Shown piece by piece: positions 10,678-21,389 of a stretch of 64,000 nucleotides of DNA. The position numbers were made by a program, and so were the translations under genes. The notes under the pieces are model-generated. The model searched no databases. It was not told where the DNA came from and worked only from the letters and a program-made list of their open reading frames with translations. Origin of the DNA: Psococerastis gibbosa (taxonomy: Eukaryota; Arthropoda; Insecta; Psocodea; Psocidae). Numbering within the stretch: the stretch's first letter is position 1; each line of letters opens with the position of its first letter. The stretch is from the NCBI GenBank assembly GCA_963971405.1, contig OZ020488.1:11411261-11475260 (forward strand). The letters are read 5' to 3'.

Positions 10678-11329
10678 TGTCTGGCAGTCCCCCCCCCCCT
10701 TCATATATAAGATGGAAACTGCGGCAAGCGACCTAATAGCAGGAATAATAATGTAAGCTAATTATTACCAAAGAGTAACCTAGTTAGCATACAGTTGTAT
10801 AAGGCAGGCTGTACCTTAAAGTAGTTAAAGTCATACCGGTACCATGTTATGATAGCTGTGGGAACCGAATCTCCAAAAACTATTTAAAATGACTGAAAAA
10901 CTTGAACACTCGCAGGTACGTGGAACTAGGTATAGGCATAGAGGCAGTGGTATAGGTATACCGCAGGTTTTTGTGAAGTTGGAACAGTTGAAAATTGGTT
11001 GGCTTTTTGTCGGCAATGATGAGTTGACAGAGCCTCGTTGATCGCGAACGTGTGCTCGCTACGCTCCTTTTTGCTCCAAATTGTTCTTCAAACAACCGTC
11101 TACTACCATCTCGTTACGGAGTCTTTTACAATTTTTTTAACCGCCAATGCTGAACGCATTGCTTGATGAGGTATTGGATATTTCGTTGGCTTTTTGTCGG
11201 GATATTTGACGGGTGAGTCATGCGGCGCTTTGAGCTAAGAGTGGGGGGATGTTTTTGAGCAGCAAGAGCCTCATATCTCTGTGTTAGAGTGGGAAAAAGT
11301 TAAAATGGGTAAATAGAAAAGAGCCAAGG
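10678..11329. other. Non-coding sequence
   Basis: C-run at 10690-10698 close to the end of the hAT-like element. Overlapping short frames on the minus strand (10831-11095) are unsupported. No gene recognised. Confidence 0.5.
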
Positions 11330-11630
11330 AGGTATCGAAGGAACCTCCGACAGTAGCCGAAATCAAGAGAGCTTGCATCAGGTGGCTAGGGCACGTGGAA
11401 CGAATGCCAGATAATGGGCTACAAGAGCAGCCTTATACACAAGGTGCCCCAAGGGAGAAGACGAGTGGGAGGCCTACGAATGCGATGGCTGGACGACGTC
11501 GAGGTGGATCTGCCGACCCTTGGCGTCGATGACTGGCGAAAGAAAGCGGAGGACCGCTGGCGCGATGTGTCAGAGTAGCCCTTCACGGGTCGTAGCGCCA
11601 AGGAGTAAGTAAAGTAAGAAGGTATCGTCA
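11330..11630 (+). pseudogene. LINE 3' end, TAAG-tailed family
   Basis: Plus-strand fragments include IRWLGHVERMPDN near 11375-11415 and, in shifted frames, GRPRMRWLDDVEVDL-like and GVDDWRKKAEDRWR-like segments, the usual post-RT tail of arthropod LINEs. It ends CCCTTCACGGGTCGTAGCGCC plus a TAAGTAA tail. The same 3' end occurs inverted at 37495-37735, and the tail alone at 28980-29025. It is frameshifted and 5'-truncated. Confidence 0.65.
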
Positions 11631-11794
11631 AGGCACTTCAAACACAGATTAACAAAACGAAAAATAAATAAAGGGCAGGGATAATAATTGTTATAGGTCT
11701 ACCAAGGGCGACCATATGTAATTATTGGGTATTAAAATTAATGTCTTATATTTCAATACATGTTTACATATTTATATGATAATGTCTTAAAGGA

Positions 11795-12030
11795 CGTAGG
11801 ACCTAGGCCTACTTTTATTGGTCCCTTGTCCAATGCCAACGTTCCCATGGATTTCGGACATTATTTATTTTGTTTCCGTAAGAATTTTGGGCCATTGACA
11901 AACTGGTATACGTCCTCGATGCCAACCTACACCGGCTACAAGCGATGATGGACAAGCTGAGACAAGCTTACTATTCACGCAATGAAACAGGCGAAAGCAG
12001 GATTTAACCAAGTACAGATGCGAGTCTGCT
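11795..12030 (+). repeat. SINE2 copy, plus strand
   Basis: Contains the SINE2 body: CCAATGCCAACG, GGACATTATTTATTTTGTTT, CAAACTGGTATACGTCCTCG and GACAAGCTGAGACAAGCTTA, ending near AACCAAGTACAGATGCGAGT. Copies at 22735 (inverse), 48271 (inverse), 52541, 56075 and 57525 share the 3' half. Box B-type promoter blocks are not obvious in this copy but are in the one at 56075. Confidence 0.75.
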
Positions 12031-12036
12031 GAGTGC

Positions 12037-12096
12037 AAGAGAGAGAGAGCTTGTTAGCCCCAACTCCGCTAGGTTGGCATAGTTATAGAACAAAAG
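12037..12096 (+). repeat. SINE1 tail fragment
   Basis: Contains CCCCAACTCCGCTAGGTTGG followed by ATAGTTATAGAACAAAAGTC, the 3' tail of SINE1 on the plus strand. The head is missing and it abuts a SINE2 end and a family D element. Confidence 0.65.
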
Positions 12097-12100
12097 TCAT

Positions 12101-12967
12101 TATTGCTTTCCAATTTATGCGTAGTATAAGGAAAGCTTTGTGATAGTCGAAATTTTCGATTCGGAAATTTCAACGGATTTACACGTTTGAGGTACCAGGA
12201 ACCCAAAAAAGTGGTTTTTACGAAATGTCTGTCTGTCTGTCTGTCTGCTGTCTGTCGCTCTGTCGCTCTGTCTGTCTGTTCATCGATTTCCGGACAACCT
12301 ACTCGCTGGATATGTATGAAATTTGGCATGTAGATTTATAAAAATGATACCTCGGTACCATTTTTTTTATTTTGGGCTAACTCAATTTCGGGGGGTTTCA
12401 TTCTCAAAAAACTCCAAAAAAACGTCTAAAAAATATATTTCTCAAAAACGGCTCCAACGATTTCTTTTAAATTCACATATATTGTAGTCGTCATTAATAT
12501 TGATAAAATGCGGGGGGTCGCTTGCCCCTTGATAGTTTGCTTTGGGGGGTAAAAAAATAAAAATAACTAAATTTTAATGAAAAATGAATAAAAAATAATT
12601 TTTCTGTGAAACCTTTCTATCGATGATTTCTACTTTCAGGCATGTTTTAGGTGTTAAATTGAGTAACGAAACCGGACAGTTTGCTTTCCCAAAAAACTAT
12701 TGGGTTTTGTGAAAAAAAAAATGTTTTTAAAAAAATGAAAGCAAATTCAGGCTTATATGCATTGCGTGCCCTGCCATTATTGCTGTGTGGTAATGTGTTG
12801 GCCTGACCTGTCTAGCATTTACGTCACTGGAGGTGGACAACCCCCCCCCCCCCCCCGTGATATCCGAAATTTAACCATAGGAAAATTATTTACCATGAAA
12901 TTAATCATTTCCTCTTTCTACTAATCGATAAATTGGAAAGCATGTTCGAGTAAACTCGGACCGGTTC
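12101..12967 (+). mobile_element. Family D element, copy 1
   Basis: An 867-bp repeat with a 15-bp inverted repeat: TGCTTTCCAATTTAT at 12104 and ATAAATTGGAAAGCA at 12928-12942. The body has a TGTC microsatellite (12225-12276), GATAAAATGCGGGGGGTCGC, and a 17-base C-run near 12840. A hairpin-forming TTCGAGTAAACTCGG follows the right inverted repeat in every copy. No ORF. Copies: 20010, 30129 and a decayed one at 36745. The class is unclear. Confidence 0.8.
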
Positions 12968-14198
12968 TTTATTTATGCGTCAATAAAGAATAGCTTAACA
13001 TTGTCTCCCTGTCGATCACAGCTCTATTCTATTTTTCTACTGCTTCGACGTTTTCCGCAGTTGAGGTAAAATCGAAAAGTTTTCTATTTTCATTCTTTTA
13101 TGCCTTAGGTACCTTTAAAAGCTACTTTCTCATTCACTTCCATCACATTCGTTAGTGTCTAATTAGTTGAAATGGCTGCAAATCTAAATTTATTCTATAA
13201 AAAAAAATCTAGCTCGGCAACATTTGGACCCGTATATCTACTATATTTCAAAATTGATCATGCGCAGTGTAACAGCACGAATATACCTCGATAAACCGTA
13301 CAAAAAATGTGGACTACATTACATGCACTCCACTGAGGCATTATAGGAAATAAACTATTCTAAGGTAATGAACAGAATTAAATTCAAATCGTCGGGAGCA
13401 GGTTAGAATTTACAATTGTATAATTTGATTAAAACAGGTTTTGATTGGAAAACTGGCCCATAGTTTTTAATTTAATTGATGGCAACTGCTCTAAGGTGCC
13501 ACTATAACACCTGGTGCTCAATCGGAAATGCTTTTTATGGTGTACAGTATACAGTATTCTGCATAATACAGTAGTAGGAACCCACTTAACCGTTAAGTGG
13601 GGCAACTGACAGTCTGATTCGCTACAATGTACGGTACAACACGGAACTTGCCAGTGAGCCTATTTGACAGTTTATTGGTGGCGTTATAGAAGAGCAAGTC
13701 TCCAATCGCTGAGAAGGTGTAACAGCGCTAGAAGTAGATCTTAGTTCTTGCGCTTAGGGTTGTTATAGTCTATACCATACCCTCTAAGTCGTCGTTACAA
13801 GTCTTTTATCACTTCAGGGTGCTTAGCCATCAGTATAGTCTAAAAGACATGTACCGAGCGCTCTGATTGGCCAATAATGACGCACAATTGATTACACCAG
13901 GCTATAGGTACACCGGTACACACGTATATTACCTTTAGATCTAGCTGTCCAGCCAGAGTAAATCATTATTTTACAATTGAGGACAATTATTGTCTGCACA
14001 ACAATTTTTAACGATTGTTAGGGTATTACTAATTACAGCTGTTATAACAAGTTTTAACAGAACACTAAGTTCTGTGTTTATTATAGACGAATGCTAAAAA
14101 AATCATGGTAAAGAAAGAAAGAAAATTGTCTTTATTTTCCATATGGGTGAATAAATAAAAAATAAATATTCATTTTAAATCAGGGAGAGATCACATAT
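12968..14198. other. About 1.2 kb without a gene
   Basis: AT-rich sequence with no coherent ORF. A CCAAT-type element (GATTGGCCAAT, near 13864-13874) is present but no adjacent gene supports calling it a promoter. No repeat family recognised. Confidence 0.5.
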
Positions 14199-14412
14199 AG
14201 CAAACGAAGAGGCGCGCCAAAGGATAAACGAAGGAAGGTGTACCATCCTATCTATGAGAAGTGGATGGGTCACCTAATCAGACAAGAGGGACTCCTTCAC
14301 ACTATACAAGAAGGCGCCATTGAGAGCACCAATGCCCTGGGCTGAGCAAGGAAGGCGTATGCAGAACTGCAGAAGATCTCAAGCAATATGACATATTCGG
14401 AATCCATACGGA
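14199..14412 (+). pseudogene. LINE C-terminal remnant
   Basis: One frame reads KWMGHLIRQEGLLHTIQEGA, then ARKAYAELQKISS after a stop. This is the GHLIRQ ... GRPRKAY tail typical of another arthropod LINE lineage; the piece at 21845 is its relative. Broken by a stop and truncated. Confidence 0.5.
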
Positions 14413-14470
14413 GCAGGCATACATTATTATTAAATTATAATGTGTCGTACTTTGATTTTCTATCTCTATG

Positions 14471-14620
14471 CAAAGCCGTAGCCAGAGGGGGGTTCAGGGG
14501 GTCTGGACCCCCTCCCGAAATATTGGCAGCGTACACTAGATAGAATGGAATTTTAAATATATTGATGCTGCCTTACCTCCGGTGGCGTCAGATGGACCCC
14601 CCCCCCCCCCCCCCCCGATT
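14471..14620. mobile_element. Partial CGTAGCCAG-type MITE end
   Basis: CAAAGCCGTAGCCAGAGGGG marks the left end of the family seen at 171, 38378, 55149 and 61592. The internal motif ACACTAGATAGAAT follows at about 14532, and a C-run of about 18 lies at 14600. A right terminus was not found, so the element is truncated or interrupted. Confidence 0.45.
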
Positions 14621-15379
14621 GGCCCCGAATAACATTTGTGCCTCTATGCCTCTGCAGTTGAATATAGATGATCGGCATTTCCTTCCTTGGACGCAGAGGG
14701 GGCACTTTGATGAATCAGCGATACCTATTCTGTGGAAGTGGCTCTGGAGGTAGTCATGTCCTGTGGCGGCCATTTGGAACGCTGCTGCCACAGTTGCTTG
14801 ATAAGAAAGACAATTCTTTACTCATATCTTTCTTTCTTCGTACCAAAATTCATCATCCGCTCCGGCTAGCATCCTTGCGACGGCCCTGGTTTAAAATTTA
14901 ATTTACCAGTGCAGCCTTCTCCGAAATTCATAGCATCGTATTACAGAAGCCGTCTATATTGCTAAAATTATTAGGCCGCGGCGGCATCTTAGCACAAGAG
15001 TGAGTGGGCGGGGCCCTATATTATTTACAGCTTCCGTTACATTAAACTCATCTGCGAAATATTTCTACAATGGGACGTTCTACGGTCGGCGAGTATTTGA
15101 CTGTCCTGTTTTTCTTCGCGTTCGTTAGCTTTGGTAGCATTTATTACGTAATAAATTTAGTGTAAAGACTGTATTGTTACTCCAATGTGCCAAGCTCCTC
15201 TTATTTTAGAGAGAGTGTGATAAACGTTTCAAGGTACCTTCAATACCTGGTCAGCAATATATTTAGGTCTGGAGGGAGAAGCCCCTGCTGTCAAAATATG
15301 TTTGGAAAGCAAAATAATTCCGGGGTAAGATCCCGTGTACCTTGAATTGGGAACAGAGGCATTTAAATAAGTCAGCTTA
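14621..15379. other. Non-coding sequence
   Basis: No gene recognised. Overlapping short frames at 14562-14901 span the C-run and are probably spurious. GCGACGGCCCTGG at about 14878 resembles a transposon terminus (inverse CAGGGCCGTCGC) but no partner was found. Confidence 0.4.
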
Positions 15380-15735
15380 TCAATGCTGCAGAGGCACGAT
15401 GAGAACTACCTTTTTCCTAGCGAAGGCATGACTTTCCGATAAGAATATGAACAACATCCAGGACGCTATAACATCGTATTTTGAGTAGGTAAGTATTGTC
15501 ATGCCACTGGATACATTCTTTCCCTGTATACCTCGTATGAATGTGCTCCATAAGGTAAAGCATGTAAGGCAGTTCTCCCCCATCAGGTCATCATGCACAA
15601 GCAACTTCTTTTGTGCATTTCTTATGGAGGGAACAATTTGCACCAGGAAATATGGGGCCCTCGTACTTACATCATCAGGATCACGATCAGACGATAATTT
15701 ATAGAAATGGAAGGAAATACGAGGAACAGAAGCAT
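15380..15735 (-). pseudogene. Unrecognised open frame, minus strand
   Basis: On the minus strand a frame is open for about 117 codons, from just after a TAG near 15735 to TGA at 15380-15382. It lacks an ATG start, so it would be an exon or a broken gene. The composition is protein-like, with LSSDRDPDDVSTRAPYFLVQ near the start, KKLLVHDDLMGENC in the middle and a hydrophobic stretch (IASWMLFIFL) near the end. I do not recognise it. It could be a transposon-encoded protein or an exon fragment. Confidence 0.35.
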
Positions 15736-15821
15736 ACTATGGGCACATGTGGAAAGCTGCCCCCCCCCCCCCTCTCCCTATACATATTGAGGTTCAAAAG
15801 TATTGAGAAAAGTACACTTTA
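15736..15821. other. Short spacer with C-run
   Basis: C-run at 15761-15771. Nothing else recognised. Confidence 0.4.
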
Positions 15822-16056
15822 ATCATGCCGGCCGCCATACCAAGTTGAATCCAGCGGACCAGAGCAGGTTCAAAGCTGCAGATAAATTGGTCGTGTGCAC
15901 AGTGCCGGTAGGAAAACATGGTAGGACTTGTCCTGGTCACCTCCGAACTAATCGTGTGACTTCACTGTGTTTCCCAAGTGGTTCGGAATCCACTATAATC
16001 AGGAGGTCCACTGGAGTCCTATGGGCCCACACCGTGGCCTGGGACTGTGTCAAACC
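15822..16056 (+). repeat. Family C repeat, copy 1 (5S-like 5' end)
   Basis: Starts GGCCGCCATACCAAGTTGAA, which resembles the first bases of arthropod 5S rRNA. It continues through GTGCACAGTGCCGGTAGG, CCTGGTCACCTCCGAACTAA and CCAAGTGGTTCGGAATCCAC. Other copies: 24785, 41715 and an inverted one at 54612. This copy lacks the 3' third present at 24785 and 41715. Confidence 0.7.
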
Positions 16057-16149
16057 ATACTACTACTACACTTTAATCATTTTATTGATTTTCCAATTTT
16101 AAAACAATTTCTTTTCTGTAAGACTGTTTTGTAGGCATTTTCATCTGTT

Positions 16150-16570
16150 GGTACATATTCTGTTTAGGGGCGCAAGCCTAAAATAGTCCCTGGGAACCCC
16201 CAAGCACAAGCCGTGGAGAACAGAATTAGTACTGTGGGTGTAAAATGCTCCAAGAGGAATCGTGTCCCTAATGCCGAGGTGAATGGATACAGAAGCTGAG
16301 TTGCTGCTGACTAACATACTTCGGTCATGTGATGAGGAACGAGAAGTATCTCCTTCTGGGTGTAATGATCCAAGAGATAGAAGATAAAAGGACTGAGGGC
16401 TCCCGGCAGAAGAAGAACATCCTGTTTGAAAAGCCTGAGGCAGTAGTTTGGCTAAAGCACGACTTTCCTTTTCACAAGAGCAGTCTCCCAAGTCCACAAA
16501 TTGCCATGATGATCGCCAATCTTCGACAGAAGAGGCATTTAAAGAAGAGGAACTCCCGAGACAGAAAGCA
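16150..16570 (+). pseudogene. LINE family R 3' end, copy 1
   Basis: Plus-strand fragments read HVMRNEKYLLLGVMIQ, RRKNILFEKPEAVV-like and QIAMMIANLRQKRHLKKRN in shifting frames. This is the C-terminus of an arthropod LINE (HVMRNEKY ... MIANLR). It is 5'-truncated and frameshifted. Copies in the same orientation lie at 45895, 53876 and 60830. The long frame on the opposite strand here is an antisense shadow. Confidence 0.7.
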
Positions 16571-18306
16571 GGTGACGTCCTTGGACAGCAGCAATCTTTT
16601 AAAAAAAATGCCCTGATGTTAACCCTGTTGCCTAACTAGGCTATTGCACAGGGAACTGAGGCAAAATGCAGCCCAACTTACCCCCAAGCGAGGAAATCTC
16701 CTAACTTTACTTCTGTATCATTCACTTCCAAGTTCCAACCGGCTTCTCATGTCTCAAACACTTCGCCGCCCATGTGCCGTCTTGATCTTGACAGTTAGTA
16801 GTCTTGTACGGCAAATGAGCCGCAGCGGAGGGTCGTCAAGACGCCACATCACGTGCGGGGCCACAAAGCACCGCCGGCGAAAGACCCCGAAAAGGCCGCG
16901 AACATGATCGAGCTGGACCCACCCCTTAGCGGTATCAGACTTATTTTGCAAAATGATTCCAGAAACGCCTATTGGCACATGTGCTGCGCATCTTGATGGA
17001 AGCAGATGGTTTTATTAATGGGACTAACTCGACTCTTTTTTTATGCAATTCTACATGCCCAGTATATGCAAGCCAATTGCCGCTGCAGCCAAAGCTTAAA
17101 GATCATCGCAACAGTGAATTTATTTGTATCCACCATTATTGTACTTATTTTAACGAAATGAAAGTAAAGAATGAAAACCATCAGGTGAATATTATTTACT
17201 ACCATCGATTATTCAGTTTCTTCATACATTTTTTCTGATTTGCCCAGAATTAGGGTAAAGCTGTTTATGGAGTATGTAGGTAGGTACCTCAGAAACAGGT
17301 GTAGGAATGGAAAAAAACCTGCTAGTAAGCCATCTGCAGCAGTGATGTATTTGTATTTCCGAATAAGTGGACTACGCTGGCAAATTTTATGGGCGGCAAA
17401 ATTTTGCATTACATAAAGTAGATCCAAAGAGAAGTCGGAATTTCGTTTTACGAGAAAACGGTGAAATAAAAACTTTGCTACTACAAATGGATAACAACAA
17501 ATGATATATTTATCTAGGTAAATACAATATATATAAATATAATTGTCAAAAAGTCAATACGTACTCAATGCTTTTACCGCATAAAGTTCTTAGGGTCAGC
17601 AACTTACAAGATTATAACTTAAAAATCTAACGCTAAACCCCGTACACAAGGTGCCTAAGCAAGAGATCGGACCCGCCTATTCCAGGTAATCTTCTCAAGC
17701 TAGGCATGCAGTTAAAGGCTAAGGCGCATAATTTTTTTTCTTATATAATCCTACCCCAGGTCCTCTGAAACGGGTCAAAAATGGTTTCAGTAGAAATTTA
17801 TCAAAGCCTAAGTAAATAAACAAAAAAAGGGCAAATCGAGTTGGGTGAAGCGAAAAATTGCAACAAGCACTGCGCGTGGGGTGCGTTCCAAACACAAAGG
17901 TTGACATCTTATCAGGTATTTAAACCTTTTTAAATCCTCTTTCAGTTTCTAACCAACCCCATAAATGCGATTCGACACCCTTTACCTTAAATAACGCTGC
18001 CGGCATTCACCTGGCAATGGGTACTGTATTTCTTATAGCACGTGCTCGTGATAGACATTTTGTGTTGGTGTGTTCAAATCAGGCGGGTAAGATGGGTATT
18101 CACAGCGCCAAATAGTTGTGACTGAGATTTAGCTTGGAGGTTCTCGTTATAAACTAATAACAGTCATAATAAAGCTCCATGATTTATAGAAAAATATCAC
18201 TTTAAAATAATACATAAATAAAATAATTTTAAAATATTATTGAGGCTTATGGAAAAATCAACGCTTTGATATCATTGCAACTGGTGCTGCCATCTACAAA
18301 ATGACG
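16571..18306. other. About 1.7 kb without supported features
   Basis: No gene recognised. The frame at 16644-16907 (GC-rich, near 16750-16920) is the best of several short ones, but its overlap with an opposite-strand frame of equal length argues against it. The rest is AT-rich. Confidence 0.45.
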
Positions 18307-18516
18307 TCACAAATGAACCTCGTTACTGCTCCTGCGCCGGTACTGTTGGTAAGCCTGACTGCTGAATATACGTTTGCTCTTCTTCTGCCACAGTTCTTTC
18401 ATTGGATACCCGTCAAACAGAGTCACATTTCCTTTGACAACCTTTGCCATTTTCTTTGATATTTCCCTTTCCGTTTCACCGCTATCAGTTTTACTTAGCT
18501 TGTGGCTAGGCATCAT
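18307..18516 (-). CDS. Unrecognised 69-aa basic protein candidate
   Basis: A minus-strand ORF from ATG at 18516 to TGA at 18307, starting MMPSHKLSKTDSGETERE and containing VTLFDGYPMKELWQKKSKR. It is lysine/arginine-rich with no signal peptide or membrane segment. Codon composition is more even than in the surrounding AT-rich sequence, which is why I keep it. It is flanked by an 11-bp direct repeat AAATGACGTCA (about 18298 and 18574), so it might lie in an inserted segment or retrocopy, though no poly(A) was seen. Function unknown; it may not be a gene. Confidence 0.3.
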   Translation of the reverse strand: MMPSHKLSKTDSGETEREISKKMAKVVKGNVTLFDGYPMKELWQKKSKRIFSSQAYQQYRRRSSNEVHL

Positions 18517-18699
18517 CTATTCAATTTTATATCTTTGGTCTAAATGAACTCCTTTTATTTAGAGATCCATGGAGAAATGACGTCATGTACCAATGATTTG
18601 AATGAAGGGATACCTACGGAGTACTTTCCTATACGAAAGAGGTCCATCAGATTTTACAGCAAATATTGAACTGAAATTAGAGGATAAATAAGAACTGGA

Positions 18700-18875
18700 C
18701 AAGCCCGCACAAGAGTGCAAAGTGGTCGAGTGGTTAAGACGACGCCCCGGTTAGGCATAGGTCGTGGGTTCGAATCCCGCCAAGTCCAGTTTCTATTTAT
18801 CTCCTAATTTCAGTTATAACGTGGAGGTTGCCTCTTCAACCAAAAGTTAATTTAAAAGTCAGTGTAATATACTCC
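18700..18875 (+). repeat. SINE3 copy 1 (tRNA-like head)
   Basis: The head reads AGTGGTCGAGTGGTTAAGACG ... GGGTTCGAATCCC, a good box A/box B pair of the Ser/Leu tRNA type. No matching acceptor stem or anticodon arm can be drawn, so it is a SINE head and not a tRNA gene. The tail CCTCTTCAACCAAAAGTTAA ... GTCAGTGTAAT recurs at 38200 and 39945. Confidence 0.75.
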
Positions 18876-18904
18876 ATATAATACTGCAATAATGTGTAAA
18901 ACCA

Positions 18905-19050
18905 CCAATTGAACTTTGAAGAGGGTGGCCGAAGAAGGGATTAATGGATCAACTAAAGGAGGACGCAGGAGCTCTAACGTACCAAGAGCTGAAGAGGAAG
19001 GTGCATAGCCGAGAGAGCTGTAGGAGGGTATGCAGGGAGTTGCTGTAAAC
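18905..19050 (+). pseudogene. LINE C-terminal remnant
   Basis: One frame reads GWPKKGLMDQLKEDAGALTY then ELKRKVHSRESCRRVCRELL and a stop. This is the terminal tail pattern of arthropod LINE polyproteins. It is truncated to about 45 codons. Confidence 0.5.
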
Positions 19051-19375
19051 AAATCGTTTGTGAACTCAAAAGAAGCCATCAATGAGATGACAAAAAGTAG
19101 ATGTAAATATGAAAAGTTCCTCTACATTTTGATGCGTGACATGTGATTTGGTCGTCACACACCACTTGTCCACAGCTTTGGACCCAACTATAAATTCTTT
19201 AACTTCAAAAAAGCAGGCTATTTTCCCTACTGGTGTACTAATGTAGCCTAAAATGCACTCTATCATGTTTTTCTAGAGTATCAATATAAATAAACTGCCT
19301 AGCTTGTAATAATAAGAATAATGATTCGTGTATTTTTTTATGATTTTTAATTTGTATTTCTTATATAATTACAAA
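19051..19375. other. Non-coding sequence
   Basis: AT-rich. A short piece (about 19108-19130, AAAAGTTCCTCTACATTTTG) recalls one at 32640. No gene recognised. Confidence 0.45.
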
Positions 19376-19545
19376 GGCTTTCACGACGAAGCAGTAGAAT
19401 CCGGGAGTTGTTACTGACCCTCCGAAATACAATCTTAGAACTTGGAAGTCTACGCAGTTCCACCGAAGATGTTGACCGCAGATGTTGACGAAACTTTTGT
19501 AAGTACACTTTCAGAACGACCACGGCCTATCATCCCGGATTTAAC
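19376..19545 (+). mobile_element. Penelope-like element remnant (tentative)
   Basis: Contains AAGGCTTTCACGACGAAG, CCGAAGATGTTGACCGCAGA and GTTGACGAAACTTTTGTAAG, then AGAACGACCACGG. I associate this combination with the terminal repeats of Penelope-like retroelements in arthropods. A second remnant at 59475 shares the pattern. No coding region is present. The family assignment is from memory of the motif order and needs a library search. Confidence 0.4.
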
Positions 19546-19764
19546 TGCTTCGTCACTTGTATTTTCTATTTTCTCCAAAGACAATCTTTGCGTCTGTGGA
19601 ACAAGGCTCTCTATCTCAACAGCCAAGTCCACGACAGTCTAGATCTGATGGCTAGTGGAGGATCTGCTTTCGGGACCATTGCCATGCTTTGTGATATTGT
19701 GGTCAGTAACAACGCGGCAGACGCGTTTTTGCCCTGTAGATGGTAAGGTAACGTTGGGTGGATC

Positions 19765-19990
19765 CCAGGGACGAATCTAGCCCATTTTTGGGGGGGGGGG
19801 GTGCAGTTGTTGGTCCAAATAGGAAAAATATATGTGTAGTATCGATTAAATCAGAGCGTAATAAATTAACTGACCATAGATTTACCAAATTTGGGGGGGG
19901 GGGCAGCTATCACCCTGGTGCAGCTACCACTCTGCCCCCCCCCCTGTATCAGTCCATGGTGGATCCAGCGCCAACGGCTTTTACCTTTTA
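19765..19990 (+). repeat. Family F element, copy 1
   Basis: Starts CCCAGGGACGAATCTAGCCC with a 12-base G-run, continues through GTATCGATTAAATCAGAG and CCAAATTTGGGGGGG, and ends near GTATCAGTCCATGGTGGATCC. Two other copies (38233 and 39991) share the interior. G- and C-runs lie at opposite ends. Confidence 0.6.
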
Positions 19991-20009
19991 CGTGGAGTCT
20001 CGAACGATT

Positions 20010-20740
20010 ATTGCTTTCCAATTTATACGTAGTATAAGGAATTTTCGATTCCGAGATTACAACGGATTTTCACGTTTTGAGGTCCCAGGAACCTAAAAAA
20101 AGTAGTTTTTACGAAATGTCTGTCTGTCGCTCTGTCTGTCTGTATGTCTGTCTGTCTGTTTTATTCTCAAGAAACTAAAAAAAACGCCTAAAAAATTTAT
20201 TTCTCAAAAACGGCTCCAACGATTTCCATTAAATTCACATATATTGTAGTCGTTGTTAATGTTAACAAAATGCGGGGGGTCGCTTGCCCCTTGATAGTTT
20301 GCTTCTGGGGGTAAAAAAATAAAAATAACTAATTTTTAATGTAAAATGACTAAAAAATAATTTTTGTGTGAAACCTTTCTATCGATGACTTCTACATACA
20401 GGCATGTTTTGATTGTCAAATTAAGTAACGAAATTCGGACAGGTTGCTTTCCCAAAATCTATTTGGTTTGTCCAAAAAAATTTTTTTTGAAAAATGAAAA
20501 TTCACGCTCAAATGCATTGCGTGCCCTGCCATTATTGCTGTGTGGTAATGTAATGTAATGTCTGACCCATCTAGAATTTACTTCACCTCCAGTGACGTCA
20601 GGTGGACAAACCCCCCCCCCCCCCCCCCCCGAGGTGTCCAAATTTTAACAATAGTAATATTATTTACCATGAAAGTACTCATTTTCTCTATCTACTAATG
20701 ATAAATTGGAAAGCATGTTCGAGTAAACTCGGACCTGTTC
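20010..20740 (+). mobile_element. Family D element, copy 2
   Basis: Inverted repeat TGCTTTCCAATTTAT (20012-20026) and ATAAATTGGAAAGCA (20701-20715), then the hairpin TTCGAGTAAACTCGG. TGTC microsatellite near 20118-20160 and a C-run of about 20 near 20610. Closely similar to the copies at 12101 and 30129; the middle around 20161 is shorter. Confidence 0.8.
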
Positions 20741-21213
20741 TCTTTTGTTTTATAGCCCAGTTCTCAGCTCTCTACCGGCCTGAAACGAGGATTTGATTTC
20801 AAAAGACTCGGCCGTTCTTTGCCCACAATTACGTTGAAAACTGTCTTAATGCAGTAAACTAAACCAAACAATCGTCAGCCACCTCTTGACTAATGTTTGA
20901 CAGCAGCCGTCCCGATTTGACGTTATTAAATATATCAAATGCGGGTGAATAGTGTATCGAGGCCATTCCTTCGCTTTTGACCCGAACTAAATAATATATG
21001 ATAGTAGGGGTCACCGAGCTCGGACAGTTGTGATCTTACGAACGTGAAAGCAACAGCAAGTGTAGGAAAAATGCACAACAGTATTATACACAGTAGGTTA
21101 TTAAAAATACAGTACAATATATACATTATAAGTAGGTAAGTGTATTAGTAGTAGACGGTTAGAGAAACTTGGATGTTATGGGTCAATCGCAAAAGAAATA
21201 AAAGAAATGATGA
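20741..21213. other. Non-coding sequence
   Basis: No gene or repeat family recognised in this stretch. Confidence 0.45.
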
Positions 21214-21388
21214 CTTTTGTTCTATTACTAGGCCAACCTAGCGGAGTTAGGGCTCTCTCTTACACTCAACTAGGAAAGCCCGGAACCGCCTGCTCCAAAG
21301 CATGGCCTGAAAATGTAGTAGTGTGGGCCTCGAACCAACAACCTTTCGGATGAAAGTCAGAGTCCGTACCACCACTCTATATGTCCTC
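21214..21388 (-). repeat. SINE1 copy, minus strand
   Basis: The inverse of the SINE1 tail (CTAGGCCAACCTAGCGGAG) comes first, then the body and a tRNA-like head with CCTCGAACCAACAACC (inverse box B). Shorter than the full-length copy at 23028 by a deletion in the body. Confidence 0.8.
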
Positions 21389-21389
21389 A

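Noticed and set aside
12101..12967. Family D as a Helitron
   Set aside because: A hairpin near the 3' end fits, but there is no 5'-TC/CTRR-3' pair at consistent ends and the element has 15-bp inverted repeats.
16141..16497. 118-aa minus-strand ORF
   Set aside because: Antisense to a LINE family R tail; no domain.
18714..18790. Possible tRNA gene
   Set aside because: Box A and box B are present but no acceptor stem or anticodon arm forms, and copies with the same tail recur at 38116 and 39945; it is a SINE head.
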